From: Alphaproteobacteria bacterium HGW-Alphaproteobacteria-18
GTDB lineage: Bacteria; Pseudomonadota; Alphaproteobacteria; Caulobacterales; Hyphomonadaceae
Direction: 5' to 3'
DNA: 64,000 nucleotides
NCBI GenBank assembly: GCA_002841155.1
Contig: PHEH01000012.1
Location: 26,795-90,794, forward strand
The position numbers and the translations under genes were made by a program. Position 1 is the stretch's first letter; every line of letters starts with the position of its first letter. Positions 43,672 to 54,278 of the stretch are shown piece after piece. A model generated the notes under the pieces. That model searched no databases and had not been told where the DNA came from. It saw only the letters and a list, made by a program, of their open reading frames with translations.

Positions 43672-44025
43672 ATGAAATGCCGTATCCTGAGTATGTCCCT
43701 TCTGGCCGGACTGGCCGCGTGCCAGACAGCGCCGCAACCGGCGACCCTGGCAGACAGTTCCCCTGAAACGATGGCTGCGGTGACGGGTGTACTGGCTGTC
43801 GCCGTCGACAGGGCGAAGATCCAGATCGGGCCGGGTGATCTTACAAGAGACAGCTTTGTCTCGGTCCTGCCACCTGTGCCTGGCCCCCATGAGGGCAACA
43901 GCCCTGCCATGCCGACGGTTTTTGATATCGTTCTCATGGACGGGGATTGCTATGTTCAGGAGCGGGTGAGCGGGGAGATGTTCCTGCTTTCTGGTGTCGC
44001 CTGTGTGCCCGTCAATTCGGACTAA
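43672..44025 (+). CDS. Small hypothetical lipoprotein
   Basis: A 117-residue protein with a signal peptide and lipobox (LLAGLAAC, Cys 17). The rest has no family I recognise; two cysteines (CYVQ, VACVPV) could form a disulfide. TAAGGAG lies before the ATG. It probably forms a unit with the S41 lipoprotein gene. Its stop overlaps that of the convergent ATP-grasp gene (CTAA). Confidence 0.7.
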   Translation: MKCRILSMSLLAGLAACQTAPQPATLADSSPETMAAVTGVLAVAVDRAKIQIGPGDLTRDSFVSVLPPVPGPHEGNSPAMPTVFDIVLMDGDCYVQERVSGEMFLLSGVACVPVNSD

Positions 44026-44900
44026 GACGCATTGATCCGCCGCGCCACGGCCGCGGCCATCCGCTCGCCCAGCTCAGGGCCTTCCTTGGGATAGAGATAG
44101 GGCTCGATCACTTCGAGTTCCATCAGCAGCAGCCCGCCATCGTCACCGCGCAGCATGTCCACGCGCCCATAAAGCGGCGGCGCGTCCAGCGCCCCCAGAA
44201 TGGCACGCGCCGCGACAAGGTCATCTGTGGCCGGATGGAGGACTTCCTCGCGCCCGCCATAGCTTGACTGGATGCGGTAGTCTCCCGGCTGCGCGCGTTT
44301 GATCAGGGCATGGCAGAATTCGCCGTCAATGAAGATGAACGAAAGCTCGCCCTCCTTCTGGATCATCGGCAGGAAGGGCTGCGCCATCATCGGATGCTTC
44401 ATCTCCGGGATCGCGTCGCCCCGATTGAGCTTGTGCTGGTCCTTGGCGCCCGCGCCCACCTGGCGCTTGAACACCACCGTGTCGGCGCCCAGCGTGTCAA
44501 ACGCCGCCCTGGCTTCGGCCTCGTCGCACCGGTCGATCCACAGTGTCGGGATCAGTTTCGCGCCGCGCGCTTCCAGGTCACGCAAATAGGTCTTGCGGCA
44601 GTTCCAGCGCACCAGGGCCGCGGGATTGAACAGCCGGGTCTTCGCTTCGATCGCTTCAAGCGCGGCGAGGAAATCCTCCAGCCTGTCCCAATAATCCCAG
44701 GTCGTGCCGATGATCGCGGCCTCGAAGGCTGACCAGTCCACCTTCGTATCGTCCCAGCACACGTCCACCACGTCCATCCCGCGTGCCTCGAAGGCAGGAC
44801 GCAGCGCGTCCATCATGAAGTCATGCTCGAAGGCGTCCGTCCGGCGGACCATCGATCCGGGAATGGTCACACGGCTGGCGAGATAGGCGATCTTTTTCAT
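44022..44900 (-). CDS. ATP-grasp domain protein
   Basis: A 292-residue protein of the RimK/glutathione synthetase-like ATP-grasp superfamily. VVFKRQVGAGAKDQHKL is the nucleotide-binding loop, ELSFIFIDGEFCHALIKRA matches the central sheet, and LLLMELEVIEPYL carries the acidic metal ligands (E-x-x-x-x-P type). It probably ligates an amino acid or peptide to a carboxylate; the substrate is unknown. Confidence 0.8.
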   Translation of the reverse strand: MKKIAYLASRVTIPGSMVRRTDAFEHDFMMDALRPAFEARGMDVVDVCWDDTKVDWSAFEAAIIGTTWDYWDRLEDFLAALEAIEAKTRLFNPAALVRWNCRKTYLRDLEARGAKLIPTLWIDRCDEAEARAAFDTLGADTVVFKRQVGAGAKDQHKLNRGDAIPEMKHPMMAQPFLPMIQKEGELSFIFIDGEFCHALIKRAQPGDYRIQSSYGGREEVLHPATDDLVAARAILGALDAPPLYGRVDMLRGDDGGLLLMELEVIEPYLYPKEGPELGERMAAAVARRINAS

Positions 44901-45044
44901 GAAATGGGCCGTCTTTATGCTGTCACCGGGCGCGATCCCGGCCTGTGCTGCGCTCTAGCGGCCTGCGGGCCTTGTGTCCACGCGCTCTGTCTGGCAAGGC
45001 GCGGGCCATCTGAGTTTTCATAAGTTTTCGAGGAGCCGCTTCCA

Positions 45045-46043
45045 GTGACCGCAGCAAAATTTGACGTCGTCGGCCTCGGCAATGCCATCGTTGATGTTCT
45101 CGCCCGCGCCGATGACGCCTTCCTCGCCCGCCTTGGCATCCTGAAGGACGCCATGCAGCTGATCGAGGAGCCCCGCGCCCACGAGCTGACCGCGCTGGCG
45201 AAAGATGCCCTCATCACCTCCGGCGGCTCGGGCGCCAACACGATTGCCGGCCTCTCCAGCTTCGGCGCCAAAGCAGCCTATATCGGCAAGATCTCCAACG
45301 ATGATCTCGGCCACCAGTTCATGCGTGAGATGATGAAGGCCGGCGTGCCCTTCCACACGCGCCCGCTGGAAGAAGGCCCCGCCACGGCCCGCTCGATCAT
45401 CTTCGTCACCGATGACGGCCACCGCTCGATGAACACCTTCCTCGGCGCCTCGGTCCTCTTCTCCAAGGAAGACGTCGACGCCGATCTCGTCCGCAGCGGG
45501 CAGATCCTCTATCTGGAGGGTTACCTGTTCGACCGCGACGAAGCCAAGGAAGCCTTCGTGCACGCCGCCGAAATCGCCAAGGCCGCAGGCCGCGAGGTCG
45601 CCGTTACCCTCTCCGACAGTTTCTGTGTCGATCGTCACCGCGCCAGCTTCCGCAGCCTGGTGAAGGGCTTTGCCGACATCGTCTTTGCCAACGAAGCTGA
45701 GCTTCTCTCACTTTACGAGACCGATGATTTCGACACCGCCCTCAAGGCGCTTCAGGCAGACTGCGCCGTGGCCGCTGTTACGCGCAGCGCAAAGGGCTCG
45801 GTCGTGATCGGGGAAGGGGACCCCATTGTGGTGGCGGCTGAGCCGGTTGCGGAGGTCGTCGATACGACTGGCGCAGGCGATCAGTATGCGGCCGGCTTCC
45901 TGTTTGGTGTGGCGCGCGGCCTTCCACTCGCCACATGCGCGCGCCTCGGTCATATCGCAGCGGCGGAAGTCATCAGCCATATCGGCCCGCGCCCGGCTGT
46001 TTCTTATGAGGAGTTGGCCGAAGCGGCGGGAATTCGCGCTTAA
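45045..46043 (+). CDS. PfkB family sugar/adenosine kinase
   Basis: A 332-residue ribokinase-fold enzyme. It begins FDVVGLGNAIVDVLARAD, has GGSGANTIAGLSSFGAKAAYIGKI, and ends with DTTGAGDQYAAGFLFG, which has the catalytic aspartate and anion hole. The N-terminal NAIVD and overall length resemble adenosine kinase. The start is GTG with GAGGAG about ten bases upstream. Confidence 0.88.
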   Translation: MTAAKFDVVGLGNAIVDVLARADDAFLARLGILKDAMQLIEEPRAHELTALAKDALITSGGSGANTIAGLSSFGAKAAYIGKISNDDLGHQFMREMMKAGVPFHTRPLEEGPATARSIIFVTDDGHRSMNTFLGASVLFSKEDVDADLVRSGQILYLEGYLFDRDEAKEAFVHAAEIAKAAGREVAVTLSDSFCVDRHRASFRSLVKGFADIVFANEAELLSLYETDDFDTALKALQADCAVAAVTRSAKGSVVIGEGDPIVVAAEPVAEVVDTTGAGDQYAAGFLFGVARGLPLATCARLGHIAAAEVISHIGPRPAVSYEELAEAAGIRA

Positions 46044-46113
46044 GGCGCTCAAAACTCCCGAAAACCTAGCGTTTCTTTCTGGAACTTTCCTTAAGGTGCG
46101 GTACACTTGCCGC

Positions 46114-46455
46114 ATGAAATGGTCAGAACTGAACGATAACTGGTGCCCGGTCGCGCGGACGCTCTCCGTTGTCGGAGACCGTTGGACCCTGTTGATCCTG
46201 CGGGACTGCTATCTCGGCAGAACCAAGTTTGAAGAGTTCGCCCAAGCGGGCGGCATGACCCGGCATATTCTGGCAGACCGGCTGAAACGCCTAGTCGAGG
46301 TCGGCATTCTTGAGCGCCGCGCCTACTCCACGGCGCCCAAGCGGTATGACTATGTGCTGACAGCGAAGGGCGAAGAACTCCGCCCCGCGCTCACCATCAT
46401 GAAGGAATGGGGCAAGAAAAACCTCCCCATCCGCCGTTCGGCGGTGGAGGGCTGA
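46114..46455 (+). CDS. HxlR family transcriptional regulator
   Basis: A 113-residue winged-helix regulator. NWCPVARTLSVVGDRWTLLILRDCYLG and TRHILADRLKRLVEVGILERR are typical of HxlR. The cysteine near the start (C11) may act as a redox sensor as in some members. I chose ATG 46114; upstream in-frame codons lie within the kinase gene. Its target is unknown; the adjacent kinase and the convergent baeRF gene are the neighbours. Confidence 0.88.
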   Translation: MKWSELNDNWCPVARTLSVVGDRWTLLILRDCYLGRTKFEEFAQAGGMTRHILADRLKRLVEVGILERRAYSTAPKRYDYVLTAKGEELRPALTIMKEWGKKNLPIRRSAVEG

Positions 46456-46465
46456 TCGCCGCTGC

Positions 46466-47584
46466 CTAAGCCGGATAGCGCAGGATTGCCCCGACAGAAC
46501 GGCCACCAGGAACTTCTCCGGCCCGAACGGCAATAACCCGCCCGCCATTCAGGATGACACGGCGCGCCACTTCATCAACCAGGTTGTAAGTGTCCGCGCT
46601 GTCTGCCTCGGCAAAGGCAACATGGCCTTTGTCATCAATCAGTCCTGGGCGCGCATCATTCATGTCTGCAAACAGGGTGTCTACCGCTCCATAAGTGGCG
46701 GCGCGCGCAACATCCGTCAGGTCTGTTGCGGTGTGGCCGCTTGAGGCGCGTGCCGCGAATGTTTCTGCGGCGGCCTTGAGTTCGTCAGCATACAGGGCAT
46801 CCAGAACAGGAACTCCCAGCCGCGCAAGCTCGGCATCCTTGGTCTTGTCCGGGCTGATCCGGATCTGGTGCGCGGCCAGGCGGTGATATGTATTCACATG
46901 CGTATAAAGGTGCGCCAACGGATCAACAGCCGCTACGATCAGCGGCGTATCCCGTCCCGAGAGGATCGGGCGCAGCGCGGCGTCAATGGCCCGCAGATAG
47001 GATAGATGACGAACGCGTTGCCCCTCCTCGCCCTGAATGCGTGTGAAGGCAGACTTGTCGTTGATCGTCGCCTTGCCTGCATGGCTGGCCGCATCTTTTG
47101 GCAAGCCCGGCACTTTGACCTTCTTGGGCGGCATGTCCGAGAAGGTCTGGATCAGGCGCACCCCATTCTCGGACAGCGCCAGGATGAACGCTTCGTGTGG
47201 AAAGGCCACGGTTCGCAGCAGCGGGAGCAGATGGAAGCGGTCTGCGACCTCTGTGGACGCCTCCAGTTTATTGGCCAGCCGGAAGCTCGTCACACCTTTC
47301 TGGGTTGCAAAAACAGCGAGGCTGTTAGCCTGCACCCGCCAGAAACTGTCATCCTCTGCCAGATGAAGCAGGCCTGTTTCAATGAGCCCTGTTTCGCGTT
47401 TGTCATGCCCGGCAGCGTCAGCCTGCTTTACGGCCTCACTGATCAGATGGCGGAACTTCAGCCGCGCCTCGCCGATCTTCTGCGTCAGAGGCGTGGTCGG
47501 CACATAGATCGAAACGCATGTGCCGCCGCCAATGCCATTCAGCCGAACGATATCTTGGGGAGTGGGGGTGTCCACATATAGCAT
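46466..47584 (-). CDS. Bacterial archaeo-eukaryotic release factor (baeRF) family protein
   Basis: A 372-residue protein. The middle (FILALSENGVRLIQTFSD) and the end (RVILNGGRVIAVRAGEVPGGRSVGAILRY) match the eRF1 domain 2/3-like folds seen in bacterial baeRF proteins, whose function is not well known but is thought to involve the ribosome. GGAG lies about 11 bases before the ATG. It follows hslU on the same strand after 86 bases, so stress co-expression is possible. Confidence 0.7.
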   Translation of the reverse strand: MLYVDTPTPQDIVRLNGIGGGTCVSIYVPTTPLTQKIGEARLKFRHLISEAVKQADAAGHDKRETGLIETGLLHLAEDDSFWRVQANSLAVFATQKGVTSFRLANKLEASTEVADRFHLLPLLRTVAFPHEAFILALSENGVRLIQTFSDMPPKKVKVPGLPKDAASHAGKATINDKSAFTRIQGEEGQRVRHLSYLRAIDAALRPILSGRDTPLIVAAVDPLAHLYTHVNTYHRLAAHQIRISPDKTKDAELARLGVPVLDALYADELKAAAETFAARASSGHTATDLTDVARAATYGAVDTLFADMNDARPGLIDDKGHVAFAEADSADTYNLVDEVARRVILNGGRVIAVRAGEVPGGRSVGAILRYPA

Positions 47585-47670
47585 GACAGAGTCTCCGATT
47601 GATCTGGTTCTTCAAGAAGGCAGTTCGGCCGAGTGGCCAATTCCCTCAATAAGGGGAACTACCTAGGGGC

Positions 47671-48975
47671 CTAGAGGATAAACTTCGAGAGATCGGCATT
47701 TCCCGCCAGGCTGCCGACCTTCTCATCAACGTATGCCGCTGTGATTGTGAAAGTCTCGCCGCCCTTGTCGGGCGCGTCAAAGCTGATGTCGTCCAGCAAC
47801 CGCTCAAGGATCGTCTGCAACCGGCGCGCGCCGATATTCTCGATGGATTTGTTCACCGCCTCGGCCATGTCCGCGATCCGGTCGATGGCCCCGTCCTCGA
47901 AGGTCAGGGTCACATTCTCCGCTGCCATCAGCGCTTCATACTGGCGGATCAGGCTTGCCTGAGGCTCCACCAGGATGCGGCGCAGATCATCGCGCGTCAG
48001 CGGCTCCAGCTCCACGCGGATCGGCAGGCGGCCTTGCAGCTCAGGCAGCAGGTCAGACGGTTTGGAAACATGGAAAGCGCCCGAGGCAATGAACAGGATA
48101 TGGTCGGTCTTCACCGCCCCGCGCTTGGTCGAAACCGTCGTGCCTTCGATCAGAGGCAGCAGGTCGCGTTGCACGCCTTCACGGCTGACATCGGCGCCGC
48201 CCCGGTCCTTGCGCGCGGCAATCTTGTCGATCTCGTCGAGGAACACGATGCCGTCCTCTTCCACCGCTGTGATCGCCTCGCGCACGATCTGGTCTTCATC
48301 CACCAGCTTGTCTGCTTCCTCGGTTACCAGCGGTTTGGCTGCCTCACGCACGGTCGTACGCACGCGCCGTGTTCGCCCGCCCATCGCTTTGCCCAGCATG
48401 TCGCCGAGATTGATCATGCTCATCGAGCCGCCCTGGCCGGGCAGGTCGAGCATCTGCATCGGGTTGTGGGTGTCGGCAAAGTCGATATCGACTTCCTTGT
48501 CGTCCAGCTCTCCCGCGCGCAGCTTGCGGCGGAACACTTCGCGGGTTGAGGCCTGGGCCTCGGCGCCGACGAGAGCGTCCAGCAGCCGCTCCTCGGCCTT
48601 GTCCCGCGCGGCCTTCTCGACCGTGACACGCTTCTGCTCGCGGATCATGCCGACGGCGGCCTCCACCAGGTCGCGCACGATCTGCTCAACATCCCGGCCA
48701 ACATAACCGACTTCGGTAAACTTCGTCGCCTCGACCTTCAGAAAGGGGGCATTGGCCAGCCGCGCCAGACGGCGGGACACTTCTGTCTTGCCCACGCCCG
48801 TCGGCCCGATCATCAGGATGTTCTTGGGGGTAATCTCGCCCCGCAGGTTTTCCGGGGCCTGCTTGCGGCGCCAGCGGTTGCGCAGGGCGATGGCGACGGC
48901 GCGCTTGGCGGCGTTCTGGCCAACGATATGGCGGTCGAGTTCAGCGACGATTTCGCGGGGCGTCAGATGTTTCAT
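47671..48975 (-). CDS. hslU: ATP-dependent protease ATPase subunit HslU
   Basis: A 434-residue AAA+ unfoldase of the HslUV protease. Walker A is GPTGVGKTE, Walker B is IVFLDEID, and the start [16 protein letters not shown] is characteristic. The C-terminal tail ends LSKFIL, the segment that docks into HslV. I chose ATG 48975. hslV precedes it by 74 bases. Confidence 0.97.
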   Translation of the reverse strand: MKHLTPREIVAELDRHIVGQNAAKRAVAIALRNRWRRKQAPENLRGEITPKNILMIGPTGVGKTEVSRRLARLANAPFLKVEATKFTEVGYVGRDVEQIVRDLVEAAVGMIREQKRVTVEKAARDKAEERLLDALVGAEAQASTREVFRRKLRAGELDDKEVDIDFADTHNPMQMLDLPGQGGSMSMINLGDMLGKAMGGRTRRVRTTVREAAKPLVTEEADKLVDEDQIVREAITAVEEDGIVFLDEIDKIAARKDRGGADVSREGVQRDLLPLIEGTTVSTKRGAVKTDHILFIASGAFHVSKPSDLLPELQGRLPIRVELEPLTRDDLRRILVEPQASLIRQYEALMAAENVTLTFEDGAIDRIADMAEAVNKSIENIGARRLQTILERLLDDISFDAPDKGGETFTITAAYVDEKVGSLAGNADLSKFIL

Positions 48976-49049
48976 CAAGTCCGTCTCTTTGGGAGAATCA
49001 GGGGCGTTTTCCGGGGCCGCGTCTTGCGGAACCCCGTCGGCGAAGCTGG

Positions 49050-49607
49050 TCAGAGTTCCAGGGTTTCTACGCTGAAATGCCCGTTGGTGTAGACGCAGAT
49101 ATCGGCGGCAATCTGCATCGCCTTGCGCCCGATCACTTCGGCATCGTCCTCATAATCATAAAGTCCGCGCGCGGCCGCCAGAGCATAATTTCCGCCAGAT
49201 CCGATGGACACGACATGATGCTCAGGCTCCAGCACATCTCCCGCGCCGGTAATCACCAGCGTGCTCTTCTTGTCGGCCACGATCAGCAGGGCCTCCAGCT
49301 TCTGGAGGTATTTCTCCGTCCGCCAGTCCTTGGCGAGTTCCACGGCGGCGCGCTGCAACTGGTCGGGGAAGCGCTCCAGCTTGGCTTCAAGCCGCTCGAA
49401 CAGGGTAAACGCGTCGGCGGTGGCTCCGGCGAATCCGGCGAGAATCTCTCCGCCGGCAATGCGGCGCACCTTGCGGGCATTGCCCTTCATTATGGTCTGG
49501 CCCATCGACACCTGGCCGTCGCTGAGCATCACGAGTTTGCCATTCTTGCGCACGGCGAGCACCGTCGTTCCGTGCCAGATGGCCTTTGAATCCTGAGGGT
49601 TCGTCAT
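49050..49607 (-). CDS. hslV: ATP-dependent protease peptidase subunit HslV
   Basis: A 185-residue threonine peptidase. Removal of a 13-residue leader ([13 protein letters not shown]) would expose T14 of [12 protein letters not shown], the catalytic N-terminal threonine. It assembles as two hexameric rings capped by HslU. I chose ATG 49607; an in-frame GTG at 49616 is an alternative. It diverges from the pst operon. Confidence 0.96.
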   Translation of the reverse strand: MTNPQDSKAIWHGTTVLAVRKNGKLVMLSDGQVSMGQTIMKGNARKVRRIAGGEILAGFAGATADAFTLFERLEAKLERFPDQLQRAAVELAKDWRTEKYLQKLEALLIVADKKSTLVITGAGDVLEPEHHVVSIGSGGNYALAAARGLYDYEDDAEVIGRKAMQIAADICVYTNGHFSVETLEL

Positions 49608-49674
49608 ACCCGACACATGGCGTCTTTGGGCCGCGCGCGCAATAGAAAGCCCCTGCGGCAGGAAATACAGAAGA

Positions 49675-49692
49675 TTGTCACATAACTGTCGC
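49675..49692 (+). promoter_or_regulatory. PHO box (PhoB binding site) upstream of pstC
   Basis: TTGTCAC-ATAA-CTGTCGC fits the 7-4-7 direct repeat CTGTCAT-AWAW-CTGTCAY with few mismatches. It ends 45 bases before the pstC start codon and lies in the hslV-pstC gap. The operon encodes PhoB itself at its end, so positive autoregulation is expected. Confidence 0.75.
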
Positions 49693-49736
49693 TGCCATCT
49701 TCTATTGGGAGCACCGTATCACCCGGAAGGAAGTTC

Positions 49737-51152
49737 ATGCTCCAGCAGCTCGGTCACTTGCCAATGGGCTGGCTACTGATCGCGCTGATCGCGGTCTTTG
49801 CGTCCGTGGCGTTCTTTACAGGACGGGTGCGCGCTGAGCGCATCCTGCTGTCAGGGGCGACAGAGCTGCACTCCCGGCCAAACTATCACGGCTATTTCGT
49901 TACCATGTGGGCGGTGATTCCCGCCATTCTGGTTGCTTTGGCCTATGCCATCGGCGCTGAGAGTGTTTCCCGCGGCCAGCTGACAAGCGAGCTGCCACCG
50001 GCATTTGAACTGCTGTCTGCGCCTGAATTGCAAACCTATCTCGATTCGGTCGCGCATGCGGCCCGCTCCAGGGATTATGCGGGCACAGACCTGGTGTTCA
50101 CGGCGGTTACCAATCGCTATCTTGAGATTCTCGGGGGTCTGAATATCGCAGCGCTGGTGCTGATGGCCCTGGGCGCTGTTGGTGGCCTCTTCCTTGCCCG
50201 CAAGCGGCTTGCCGCAAGCTTCCGCGCGCGCTCCCTGGTGGAGCGGGGCATGGAGGGCGTTCTCTTCTTCTGCGCCGTTGTCGCCATCGCCACCACGGTC
50301 GGCATCGTCGTTTCCCTGCTGTATGAGAGCATCCAGTTCTTCAGCGTGGTCCCGATCTGGGATTTCCTCTTCGGCACCCGCTGGAACGCACAGACGGAGG
50401 CCGAGTTCGGCGCCCTGCCGCTCTTCTTCGGCACCTTCATGATCGCCCTGATCGCGATGTGTGTGGCGGCGCCAATTGGCCTCTTCTCCGCCATCTATCT
50501 CTCCGAATATGCCGGTCCTAAAGTGCGCGCCTGGATCAAGCCGATCCTCGAAATCCTCGCCGGCATTCCGACGGTTGTTTACGGCTTCTTCGCGCTGCTC
50601 GTCGTGGCCCCTGCGGTGCGCTCACTGGCGATCTGGATCAACGAAACGCTGATCAATGTCGGCCTTGCCAGTGAGCCTCTGCTGGCTGCCCAGCCCACCA
50701 GCGCGCTCGCCGCCGGCCTCGTCATGGGCATCATGGTGATCCCGTTCGTATCTTCCCTGTCAGACGATGTGATCAATGCCGTTCCGCAAACCCTGCGTGA
50801 CGGCGCTTACGCCCTTGGTGCCACCAAGTCTGAGACCGTCCGCAATGTCGTCGTCCCGGCTGCACTGCCCGGCATCATCGCGGCGCTGCTGCTGGCCGTC
50901 TCCCGCGCTATCGGGGAAACGATGATCGTGGTGATGGCCGCCGGCAAGAGCGCCCGCATCTCGATGGACCCGACCTCGGATCTCACCACCATTACCGTCC
51001 AGATCGTCTCGCTGATGACCGGTGAAACAGGCTTTGACGATCCCAAGACGCTCTCCGCCTTCGCGCTCGGCCTGGTGCTGTTTGCCGTGACGCTGCTCTT
51101 CAACGTGATCGCCCTGCGCGTGGTCCAGAAATACCGGGAAAAGTATGACTGA
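49737..51152 (+). CDS. pstC: Phosphate ABC transporter permease PstC
   Basis: A 471-residue permease, longer than the E. coli protein because of an N-terminal extension with two or three extra helices and a periplasmic loop (about residues 1-160). The core transporter begins near residue 205. The EAA motif region is TLRDGAYALGATKSETVRNVVVPAALPGI. A GGAAGGAAG ribosome binding site precedes the ATG. No pstS gene for the periplasmic binding protein is in this operon. Confidence 0.93.
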   Translation: MLQQLGHLPMGWLLIALIAVFASVAFFTGRVRAERILLSGATELHSRPNYHGYFVTMWAVIPAILVALAYAIGAESVSRGQLTSELPPAFELLSAPELQTYLDSVAHAARSRDYAGTDLVFTAVTNRYLEILGGLNIAALVLMALGAVGGLFLARKRLAASFRARSLVERGMEGVLFFCAVVAIATTVGIVVSLLYESIQFFSVVPIWDFLFGTRWNAQTEAEFGALPLFFGTFMIALIAMCVAAPIGLFSAIYLSEYAGPKVRAWIKPILEILAGIPTVVYGFFALLVVAPAVRSLAIWINETLINVGLASEPLLAAQPTSALAAGLVMGIMVIPFVSSLSDDVINAVPQTLRDGAYALGATKSETVRNVVVPAALPGIIAALLLAVSRAIGETMIVVMAAGKSARISMDPTSDLTTITVQIVSLMTGETGFDDPKTLSAFALGLVLFAVTLLFNVIALRVVQKYREKYD

Positions 51153-52722
51153 TCCGGCTGCCTCCGCATTCTCGACTCCTGACGCCCTGAAGCGCCTCAA
51201 GCGCCGGCGCGCCGCAGATGTGCGCTTTCGCTTATACGGTATGGGCGCCATCTTCCTGGCCCTCGGCGCGCTGGTATTGCTGGCAATGTCGATTGGCGCT
51301 CAGGCTGTTTCGGCGGCCACTTACCATGTCGTGCGATACGATATCACGCTGGACCCGGCCGTCATCACACCGCCCGGTGAGGAGACACCCGAAGAGATTG
51401 CCCGGAATGTTGATGGCTTCTGGGAACTGCTGCGCGACAATCTTCTCGCGACATTTCCCGAGGCCAACAAGGACCGGGCCGCTCGCATGGAAGTGTCCGA
51501 GTTTGTCACGCGCCTGGCGGTCCTGCCCACGGCAAAAAGGGTTGCTTCCCAGCCCCAGCTGCTTGGAAATGCGATTACGCTCAAGGCGCCGCTCAACGAC
51601 GATCTGGATCTTTACCTGAAAGGTCAGGCCTTCGCCGAGCGCCGTGTCGGGACCGGTGCAATATCAGGCGTGCTGCCTCAGGATGACGGTTCTGCGCAGA
51701 TTGAAGGGCAGGGCGCCTTTGCGCCCATCAAGACAGCCATGATGACGCTTGAAGCCGATGGCATCAATCTGAGCGAGGCCTCGGTCCTGCTGACCTCGGG
51801 CAGCTCAACGGGCCGCCTCCATGACATTCAGTCAGACTCTGCCAGCATCGAGCTTCTGACAGGCACGCTGGAGGCATTCCAGGGCAGCAGTGCAACCGCC
51901 CGCATCATTGCGCTGCCGGAAGCTCAGCGTGTCATCTCTGACCAGCAGATCGCCTGGACGCTCGCCCTCAAGGACATGGACCGGATTTCCCGGGTTCCGC
52001 GCTGGAGTCTGCTGACCAATTCGGACTCGACCTATCCAGAGCTCGCCGGTGGCCTTGCGGCGCTTGTCGGCTCACTGTTCACGATGCTGGTGACGGCCCT
52101 CGTCGCCATCCCCATCGGCATCCTGGCCGCCGTCTATCTGGAAGAGTTTGCGCCGAAAAACCGCCTCACGGATTTCATCGAAGTCAACATCAACAACCTT
52201 GCCGCCGTCCCGTCGATTGTGTTCGGCCTGCTGGGCGCGGCGGTCTATATCAATTTCCTCGGCATGCCTCGATCTGCGCCGCTTGTGGGCGGCCTCGTCC
52301 TGGCGCTGATGACCTTCCCGGTTGTGATCATTGCGGCGCGCGCGGCGCTGAAGGCTGTGCCGCCATCGGTGCGGTCGGGCGCCCTCGCCATCGGCGCTTC
52401 GCAGATGCAGACCGTCTTTCACCATGTGGTGCCGCTGGCGGCGCCCGGTATCTTCACCGGGGCTATCCTCGGCATGGCGCGCGCGCTGGGCGAAACCGCG
52501 CCGCTGCTGCTGATCGGCATGGTCGCCTTTGTCGGAGATGTGCCCACAAGCCCGACCGACGAATCCACCGTCATGCCTGTGCTGATCTATACTTGGTCAA
52601 ACAATGCTGAGCGCGCCTGGGAGCCGATGACATCTGCCATGATTGTCATTCTTCTGGCGGTTCTTTTGCTGATGAACGGGTTGGTGGTATTCTTGAGACG
52701 TAAATACGAGCGGAGATGGTAA
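51145..52722 (+). CDS. pstA: Phosphate ABC transporter permease PstA
   Basis: A 525-residue permease with a long N-terminal part: one helix near residues 30-55 and a periplasmic domain of about 240 residues before the transporter core ([34 protein letters not shown] onward). The EAA loop is [28 protein letters not shown]. It overlaps pstC by eight bases and pstB by one. Confidence 0.93.
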   Translation: MTDPAASAFSTPDALKRLKRRRAADVRFRLYGMGAIFLALGALVLLAMSIGAQAVSAATYHVVRYDITLDPAVITPPGEETPEEIARNVDGFWELLRDNLLATFPEANKDRAARMEVSEFVTRLAVLPTAKRVASQPQLLGNAITLKAPLNDDLDLYLKGQAFAERRVGTGAISGVLPQDDGSAQIEGQGAFAPIKTAMMTLEADGINLSEASVLLTSGSSTGRLHDIQSDSASIELLTGTLEAFQGSSATARIIALPEAQRVISDQQIAWTLALKDMDRISRVPRWSLLTNSDSTYPELAGGLAALVGSLFTMLVTALVAIPIGILAAVYLEEFAPKNRLTDFIEVNINNLAAVPSIVFGLLGAAVYINFLGMPRSAPLVGGLVLALMTFPVVIIAARAALKAVPPSVRSGALAIGASQMQTVFHHVVPLAAPGIFTGAILGMARALGETAPLLLIGMVAFVGDVPTSPTDESTVMPVLIYTWSNNAERAWEPMTSAMIVILLAVLLLMNGLVVFLRRKYERRW

Positions 52723-53549
52723 TGGACACGGATCACAGACCGCAGACGGATGGCGCCGTTGTCGCCCCCGACGCAGATGCACCGCCCGCAGCTCCGCCGC
52801 GCATTGATTGCCGCGACATCCGTGTCTTCTACGGCGCCACCCAGGCCATCCACAACGTCTCCATGTCCTTCCCAGATCGCGCGGTCACCGCGCTGATTGG
52901 TCCGTCGGGCTGTGGCAAGTCCACCTTCCTGCGCTGCCTCAACCGGATGAACGACACGATCGAGAACTGCCGGGTTGAAGGCCAGATCCTCATGGACGGG
53001 CAGGATATCAACGATCATTCGATTGACGCCGTTCTCCTGCGCTCGCGCGTCGGCATGGTGTTCCAGAAGCCAAACCCGTTCCCCAAATCCATCTACGACA
53101 ACATCGCCTATGGCCCCCGCATTCATGGCCTCGCCTCCGGCCGCGAGGATCTTGACGCCATCGTCGAGAAATCGCTGCGCCGCGCCGGTCTCTGGGAAGA
53201 GGTGAAGGATCGTCTCCAGGCGCCGGGCACCAGCCTGTCGGGCGGCCAGCAGCAGCGTCTCTGCATCGCGCGCGCCATCGCCGTGCGCCCGGAAGTCATC
53301 CTGATGGACGAGCCGTGTTCCGCGCTCGATCCCGTCGCGACCGCGCGCATCGAGGAACTGATCGACGAGTTGCGCAAGCGCTACTGCATCGTCATCGTCA
53401 CCCACTCCATGCAGCAGGCCGCCCGCGTCAGCCAGCGCACCGCCTTCTTCCATCTCGGCAATCTGATCGAGATGGGCGAGACAGAACAGATCTTTACCAA
53501 TCCGCGCGAGAAGCGCACCGAAGACTATATCACCGGCCGGTACGGCTGA
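52722..53549 (+). CDS. pstB: Phosphate ABC transporter ATP-binding protein PstB
   Basis: A 275-residue ABC ATPase. Walker A is GPSGCGKST, the signature is [16 protein letters not shown], Walker B is [13 protein letters not shown], and the switch histidine is in [31 protein letters not shown] is specific to PstB. I chose ATG 52722, with GGAG six bases before it, over the ATG at 52716. Confidence 0.97.
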   Translation: MDTDHRPQTDGAVVAPDADAPPAAPPRIDCRDIRVFYGATQAIHNVSMSFPDRAVTALIGPSGCGKSTFLRCLNRMNDTIENCRVEGQILMDGQDINDHSIDAVLLRSRVGMVFQKPNPFPKSIYDNIAYGPRIHGLASGREDLDAIVEKSLRRAGLWEEVKDRLQAPGTSLSGGQQQRLCIARAIAVRPEVILMDEPCSALDPVATARIEELIDELRKRYCIVIVTHSMQQAARVSQRTAFFHLGNLIEMGETEQIFTNPREKRTEDYITGRYG

Positions 53550-53560
53550 GGGAGGAACAT

Positions 53561-54247
53561 ATGTCGGATCATATCGTCTCTGCCTATTCAGATGAGCTGG
53601 ACAAGCTCTCCTCGGATATCATGCGGATGGGGGGCATCGTGGAGACGATGATTGCGGACTCCTGCCGCGCCCTCGCCACCAACGATCCGGTCCTCGCCAA
53701 GGAAGTGATCGCGCGGGATCCTCAGGTCGATATGATCGAAGCTGAAGTCGAAAAGCAGATCGTCAGCCTCATCGCGCGCCGCCAGCCGATGGGCCACGAC
53801 CTGCGCATGATCCTCTCTGCCCTGAAGACTTCAAACGAGCTTGAGCGGATTGGGGATCTCTCCAAGAACATCGCCAAGCGGGCCTTGCGCCTGGATGATT
53901 TTGTCAGCGCCGAAATGCGTAATGCCATCCTGCGCATGTCCCGCCCGGTCGCGCGCCAGCTCAATGAAGTTCTGGATGCCTACGCGTCCAGCAATTCCGT
54001 CCTGGCAAAGAATGTCTGGTCGAGTGATGATGATATCGATCAGCACTATAACGCGGTTTTCCGCGAGATGGTGACCTACCTCATCGAAGATCCCCGCCGT
54101 ATCAGCGCCGGGGCGCATATGCTCTTCATAGCCAAGAACCTGGAGCGTATCGGCGATCATTGCACCAACATCGCCGAATTCGTCTACTACCAGGCAGTGG
54201 GGGAATATCTGTCGACCATGGACCGGCCGAAGCTGGACCAGGTGTGA
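53561..54247 (+). CDS. phoU: Phosphate signalling protein PhoU
   Basis: A 228-residue protein made of two three-helix PhoU bundles. Each carries the metal-binding pattern ExxxD...: NELERIGDLSKNIAKRA and KNLERIGDHCTNIAEFV. It links the Pst transporter to the PhoR/PhoB pair and represses under high phosphate. GGGAGGAA precedes the ATG. phoB follows after 31 bases. Confidence 0.97.
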   Translation: MSDHIVSAYSDELDKLSSDIMRMGGIVETMIADSCRALATNDPVLAKEVIARDPQVDMIEAEVEKQIVSLIARRQPMGHDLRMILSALKTSNELERIGDLSKNIAKRALRLDDFVSAEMRNAILRMSRPVARQLNEVLDAYASSNSVLAKNVWSSDDDIDQHYNAVFREMVTYLIEDPRRISAGAHMLFIAKNLERIGDHCTNIAEFVYYQAVGEYLSTMDRPKLDQV

Positions 54248-54278
54248 CGTCCATCCGACCATATTACGGAGCCGAATG

